From positions 90,552,529 to 90,612,528 of the forward strand of contig CM043959.1 of assembly GCA_014529385.2 (NCBI GenBank): DNA of 60,000 nt, written 5' to 3'. A program made the position numbers and the translations under genes. Origin of the DNA: Adiantum capillus-veneris. Taxonomy: Eukaryota > Streptophyta > Polypodiopsida > Polypodiales > Pteridaceae. This document shows, one piece after another, positions 55,592-60,000 of the stretch (position 1 is its first letter; each line of letters begins with the position of its first letter). Below the pieces are notes generated by a model. That model was not told where the DNA came from, did no database searches, and saw only the letters and a program-made list of their open reading frames with translations.

Positions 55592-56080
55592 CATCCAAAT
55601 TTGGCTGCAAGGCTGCTGACTCATCAATATTCTTCTCAGCACAAGTAGCATATCATCCACATAAAGGATCAAAATCAGCAAGCAACCATCTTTAGCTCGC
55701 TTTGTATAGAGATAATGATCGATGTCACTCCACCTATAGCCTTGAGAAAGCATGAACATATGGAACTTGTAATACCATTCCCTTGGTGCCTACTCAAGAC
55801 CATAAAGGCTCTTTTTTAGCTTACACACCAAGTGCTCTTTGCCCTTCACAACAAACCCCTCTGGTTGCTGCATATATATGTATTCATGAAGAACACCATG
55901 TAAGCACGTTGTCTTAACATCCATTTGGACAAGTTCCATGTCCTCTCTGGCAACCAATGCAAGAATGCAACGCAAAGTAAAAATGTGACAAATTAAGATG
56001 ATCCCCCCATGGAAACCATAGGCATGGACCCACAGAGATCACTATGCACAAGTGATAAAGAACACCATTTTAGATAATTT
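55592..56080 (-). pseudogene. Ty1/copia integrase start fused to RT (piece 1)
   Basis: From about 56070 the minus strand gives integrase text (S-x-VHSDLCG-like, MVSMGGSS) and, after about 55985, RT text LRCILALVAREDMELVQMDV, LHEYIYMQQPEGFVVKGKEH and LYVDDMLLVL (YVDD active site). In a full copia element the integrase core and the linker to RT occupy several hundred codons between those points, so a large internal deletion is visible. It continues in piece 2 beyond the chromovirus. Confidence 0.82.
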
Positions 56081-57888
56081 GGGAAAATCCCGTTTCCCAA
56101 ATTCTAAATGTGTATGCTAGGATTGTGTTATTATAATGATTCTAAGCTTTAGTTGCCTTTAATTGAGATAAATTATCATGATTGTATGAGTCTATTTTAA
56201 TTTCTCTACTATAAAATTTAAGAATAAACCTCCAATATAGTTTTTGGAAAGAGGATTTGTATGACATCAATGCTTTTCAAAATTCAACAAATGCTTCTAG
56301 AAGTAGCTTCTAAAAAAATGAGGTGTCAAAAAAACCAATTGATATGATTTTAAAGCAGCATATAGATTGATTATAGCAATTAAAAAAGATAATATGTAAA
56401 GGAAAATACTATTAAACACTCTTATCATAATTTGGTGACCTTAATCTATGTATAACAAAATACTTGGTCATGGTTTTGTAGCATGCTATCAAGTTTTAAA
56501 TACACGATAATTTAAACAACATTCAAACTAATATTTCACACTTAAAAAGTCCTATGGCTATAAGACCATGAGATTCCATCTATTGCACCTATGGCCTTAA
56601 GGACATATGGTTCTCTTTGTAGACATGTCTATGACTTTAATATGTCTTTTTATGACCTCAAGGCCATAGGGTTAGGATTGTTAGCTGGTTCCAACATATA
56701 AAGAGATCCAGTCCTTCAAGGCCATATGGGACTTTATTTATGTGCCACCCTATGTCCCTAAGGCTGTAGGTTGTCTTAGGGCCATAAGATGTTGTTTATG
56801 CCAATAAGAAACCCTTCTATGCTCTATGTTGGCACTCTATGTCCCCAGGCGTACAAGGTGTGCCTCGTATGCTAGTTAGAAACCCTTTATTCTATATGTT
56901 GTCACCATATGGCCTTAGACCATAGGGTGCCCTCTGTGCTAGTAAGAAATCCTCTATACTCTGTGTTTGCACCCTATGGACCTAGGGCCACAAGGTACCC
57001 TCTATGCTAGTAAGAAATCATCTACACTCAATATTGAGACCATGTGGCCCCAAAGCCATAGGATATCCTCTATGGTAGTGAGAAAAAACCTCTATGATCT
57101 ATGTTCACAAACAATTAAAAAATCTAAACAATACTATAGAGTATCCTATGGCCCAAAGACCATAAGATGTCATCTATTGCACCTATAATCCCATTTGGTA
57201 TTTTATTTAACTATACAAAGTTAGATGAGGCACTTACTTAGATAAACTATCTTAATTCTAACTTTGAAATTATTTCTTAACATAAAACTACAATATAAAA
57301 ACTCCTAATATAAGTTTGTGCCAAAGAATCAATGTTAAGATGAAGATTTTTTACATCAAGTACATGCTTTAAAACTTCACTCAAAGGTTTTAGAGATGAT
57401 GTCTCAAAAAAAGGAGGTGTTTAAAAACACCATTTGATGTGAATAACACGAATTGTATACATTGATTATGTCAAAATAGTATAAAGTATAAACATAAAGA
57501 TTACCACCAACTAGACAGTTTCATAAAAATGATGGTCTTCATCGCATGTACAATAAAGTACTAACTAGAAAGAGTATGATATCTCCAAGATTGAGGGTGT
57601 TCAAAAAACACCGTTTTGTAACTCTACCAAATGTCAAGAACATTCTGATTGTTTGGATCACTTAATGAAGACAATTAATAAGAAGAAAAAGTTTACCATA
57701 GAAGCATCAAACAATGAAACCAAAGAACTTGAATGAGAGAAGTCTCCTCACAATAGGATGCACTTCATTAAAAAAGCAGTTTAAAGATGTTTCAAGATAT
57801 CCCACAACATTCCATCAAGTTTAAATTTTGAAAAGTACACATTGCCAAATACTTGGTAGATGCTATTTCGAATACTTAACTAGTACAC
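56081..57888. repeat. AT-rich region with degenerate CCTATGGCC/GGCCATAGG repeats
   Basis: No gene seen. At about 56797-57110 four diverged units of 68-76 bp share TAAGAAATCCTCTAT, a middle CCCTATGG-x-CCTAGG-x-CCATAGG (self-complementary) and CCTCTATGCTAG. Looser copies of the CCTATGG words occur from 56540 and again at 58690-58810. Confidence 0.7.
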
Positions 57889-58650
57889 TTAAAATGGCCT
57901 CCTTCTCTTGAGATTTTGAGTCCTTTGAGACATATAACATTGCATTAAATAGTGAGTCTCAGGATCAGGATGGAACATTACAAAATTTCTTATGGTATAG
58001 TCTCTCTTGTATTTAGCATACAACCATCCACATAACCATGGAACAATTTCATCCTTTAAAAAACTTTGAAGCAATTGAGTAGGTTGGTTCCAAAACTTTG
58101 GAAAAATCATATAAGTTCCTTGCATATTCCACATCACTCGATATGGACTATCATCAAATATTATAGTGTTGCCCCCATCTAAATAATCAAATAGCTTCCA
58201 TATGGTCGAAAGACTTCTGTGATAGGCTCTTTTGTAACCAATCATGAAATTTGAATTTTGGCAGCACCGGTTATCCATAATCATCTTGAATTTGTGACTT
58301 TGTGTAGGAAAACAAGTCTTGATTATGTGTTGAGCTCCAAATCCAAACCTCAAAGAACTCAAAGCAAAATCTTAAGAAATACTCTGCATCTGGACGCACC
58401 GCATACACCTCATTGTTATCTTCTACAATGCACATGTACTTGGTCCAAGTTGGCCTTGATTGAAGCTCAAATGTTGCAAGAAGCACACCCTCTAAATCCA
58501 AGATAAGCGTTCTTTTGTCCCGTTTGAAAGATGTTGGTAGATAATGAAACCATTGCTCTTGGTTTGAATGTGATATTTGATGTAATATGAAAGGGAGCTC
58601 CTCTATTTTGTGATAATCTAATAGCAAAACATTTTTTCTTAGAAGCCCTG
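57889..58650 (-). pseudogene. NIF/FCP1-like phosphatase domain protein, frameshifted
   Basis: From about 58640: KRDKRTLILDLEGVLLATFE, EVYAVRPDAEYFLRFCFEFF, then EVWIWSS. A frameshift near 58270-58340 leads to SNFMIGYKRAYHRSLSTIWK, GGNTIIFDDSPYRVMWNMQG and FPKFWNQPTQLLQSFLKDEI with VPWLCGWLYAKYK. This is the plant FCP1-homology (NIF) phosphatase pattern. The usual D-L-D-E-T motif reads D-L-E-G-V, with the second Asp changed to Glu; the later DDSP motif is intact. Such proteins dephosphorylate RNA polymerase II tail or other substrates. A related sequence follows at 59116. Substrate unknown; the break suggests it is dead. Confidence 0.7.
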
Positions 58651-59115
58651 AAATGATTAAAAAAAAAAAGTTAATATAGAGATCTTAAGTGTGTTGAAGA
58701 CCTTAGGGACATAGGGTGCTAATTTGTGTTTACACTTAGTAAGTCCTATGCAAGAACACATGCCAAACTATGACCCTATGGCCTTAGATTCATAGGGTGT
58801 TGAGACCATAAAGTGAAATTCCCCCAAGGTTATAGAGCAAGATTTGACCTTATGAGCATGTAGATTGTCCTTGATGGCACAATGAACTCAAATTTCAAAG
58901 CAAAAAACTATAAAAGCTTTAAAAAAAAGAGCATTTGGCACATGAAACTCAGAAGTTACTTATAGTATTGAAAGACAATTTAAAAAACTATTAATCATTT
59001 ACATCTTCATATATCTCGAAACCCTAAGCACTCTAACAAAGTCTCTAAGTACATAAAGATCTTTGTAAATGACAAAATGTTACAAAACATTGCTCCATCA
59101 TTTCTTGATATAGGA
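58651..59115. other. AT-rich spacer between the two NIF-like sequences
   Basis: No gene seen. It includes CCTATGG words (58700-58810) and poly(A) runs. Confidence 0.5.
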
Positions 59116-60000
59116 CTATTTGAGATCATACTGAATTTTTAGATGCTTTATATAATTCCTGGCTTCATGTACTTTGATCACTGGCTCCTTGTATCCCAAT
59201 TTTTGGGCAAGCATGATTGCTTCTGTACCTTTCAAGGCTGATAAAGATTTGATATTCTTTAAGACCCTTACTTTTTCTCGATCACGTGCTGAAAGTTTCT
59301 TGTCTTGACTTCGAGTGGACATTCCACTAGTGCTAGATGTTGTAACTTTCTCATCGTGAAGAGGACGAGAAACTTCTGGTAGCCTTCCCGTGGAGTAGGT
59401 TTTTCCTAGAAAAATTAGATTTCTCTCCTCTCCTTCTGCAACAACCTTGTGTATACTGTTATAAAGCTCATGACCTTGAGCAATGGGTGCTTGTCCATAT
59501 AAATGAGACCCTGTAACTATGCGAATGTCATTAACATGATTGAGAGCTTGCATATATGGTCGTAGCTCCCCAAGGAGGATATTATCCTCCTCATCATCAA
59601 CATTAAATGATGGTGGAAAAATACAATTCAATGTAGGATTCACACATCCCTTTAATGGTTCATCATCTACAAGAAGCAATCTTCTTGCATCAAACCCAAA
59701 TTTTGATGATGCAATAGCCAACGGTTTGAAAAGTGCTTCCACTCCTGGATTATCTAAGCGAGTGATCCTTGATTCTACGCATGGTTGACATTGGCTTTTT
59801 CCCCAGATCATAAAGAATGGAAATTTTTCTTTATCTTCCTTTTCTAAAATCTTGATGATGTCCACAACATGCATGTCATTAGCAGCTGACTATATCCCTA
59901 CATTGAAATTGCTAAATAGATCCTTTAAAAACTCAATGCATCCTGGACGAAGAACAATATGCTCATGTCCAAACTTTAAGCTCTTCATTTTCTTGGACTT
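59116..60000 (-). pseudogene. second NIF/FCP1-like phosphatase sequence, 5' end beyond the window
   Basis: Enters from the right edge with KFGHEHIVLRPGCIEFLKDL and FSNFNVGI, then an in-frame TAG where the motif normally has Trp (VG-x-WSAA), at about 59890. The open frame then continues: FPFFMIWGKSQCQP, SSKFGFDARRLLLVDDEPLK, GCVNPTLNCIFPPSFNVDD and LLGELRPYMQALNHVNDIRI. It ends with a Ser/Lys-rich tail of about 130 residues absent from the neighbour (SALKGTEAIMLAQKLGYKEP, stop near 59116). DDEP matches the second catalytic motif region. Same family as the previous entry and tandem with it. It may be a pseudogene, or the stop may be avoided by splicing I cannot see. Confidence 0.65.

Noticed and set aside
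53-60000. CRISPR arrays, bacterial operons, ribosome binding sites or riboswitches
   Set aside because: Introns, LTR elements and CACTA ends show plant nuclear DNA; no regularly spaced short repeats of CRISPR type were seen.

Overview
This window is nuclear DNA from a flowering plant; I cannot name the species. The evidence is plant-type LTR retrotransposons (Ty3/gypsy and Ty1/copia), a plant CACTA (En/Spm) transposon, a captured heavy-metal-associated isoprenylated plant protein (HIPP) sequence, a pentatricopeptide (PPR) remnant, spliced introns and many (GA)n/(GT)n microsatellites. I see no intact ordinary host gene. About three quarters of the window is mobile-element sequence, much of it nested.

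Layout. 1-5833: mostly non-coding, with a PPR pseudogene fragment (minus strand), three GA-microsatellite tandem units and two MITE-like inverted-repeat elements (2614-2919 and 4174-4393). 5834-6973: remnant of an unrecognised multi-exon gene, cut by an insertion. 6974-17480: complete but mutated Ty3/gypsy element A (minus strand), with 0.5 kb LTRs, a CATGG target duplication, gag with three zinc knuckles, pol, and a roughly 3.3 kb extra coding region downstream of integrase. 17486-17846: LTR of another element (C), followed by about 2 kb without genes and a decayed minus-strand coding remnant (to 21162). 21130-31142: Ty3/gypsy fragment D (plus strand), split by a complete CACTA transposon (23024-30851, TTT target duplication) that carries a TNPA-like gene, a TNP2-type transposase pseudogene and a HIPP remnant. 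31143-31660: three tandem copies of a tRNA-like/SINE-like unit. 31662-34870: fragment B, a second and internally deleted member of family A.

34850-56080: a Ty1/copia element (minus strand) with an internal deletion, broken by two later insertions. Element F (35433-46077, plus strand) has 2.6 kb LTRs and a second, archaeal-type RNase H. The chromovirus (46759-55586, minus strand) has 1.5 kb LTRs, an initiator-tRNA-Met primer-binding site and a chromodomain. 56081-60000: AT-rich DNA with CCTATGGCC-rich degenerate tandem repeats, then two NIF/FCP1-like phosphatase sequences (minus strand), both apparently broken.

History read from the nesting: copia is older than F and the chromovirus, and D is older than the CACTA element. 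The chromovirus, F and the CACTA element are the best preserved. No gene network operates here; the functional units are self-contained transposons. The most complete candidate protein is the TNPA-like product of the CACTA element, whose three exons splice in frame. The least explained items are the extra 3' coding region of family A, the duplicated leader module of F, and the HIPP sequence with a CaaX tail inside the CACTA element.
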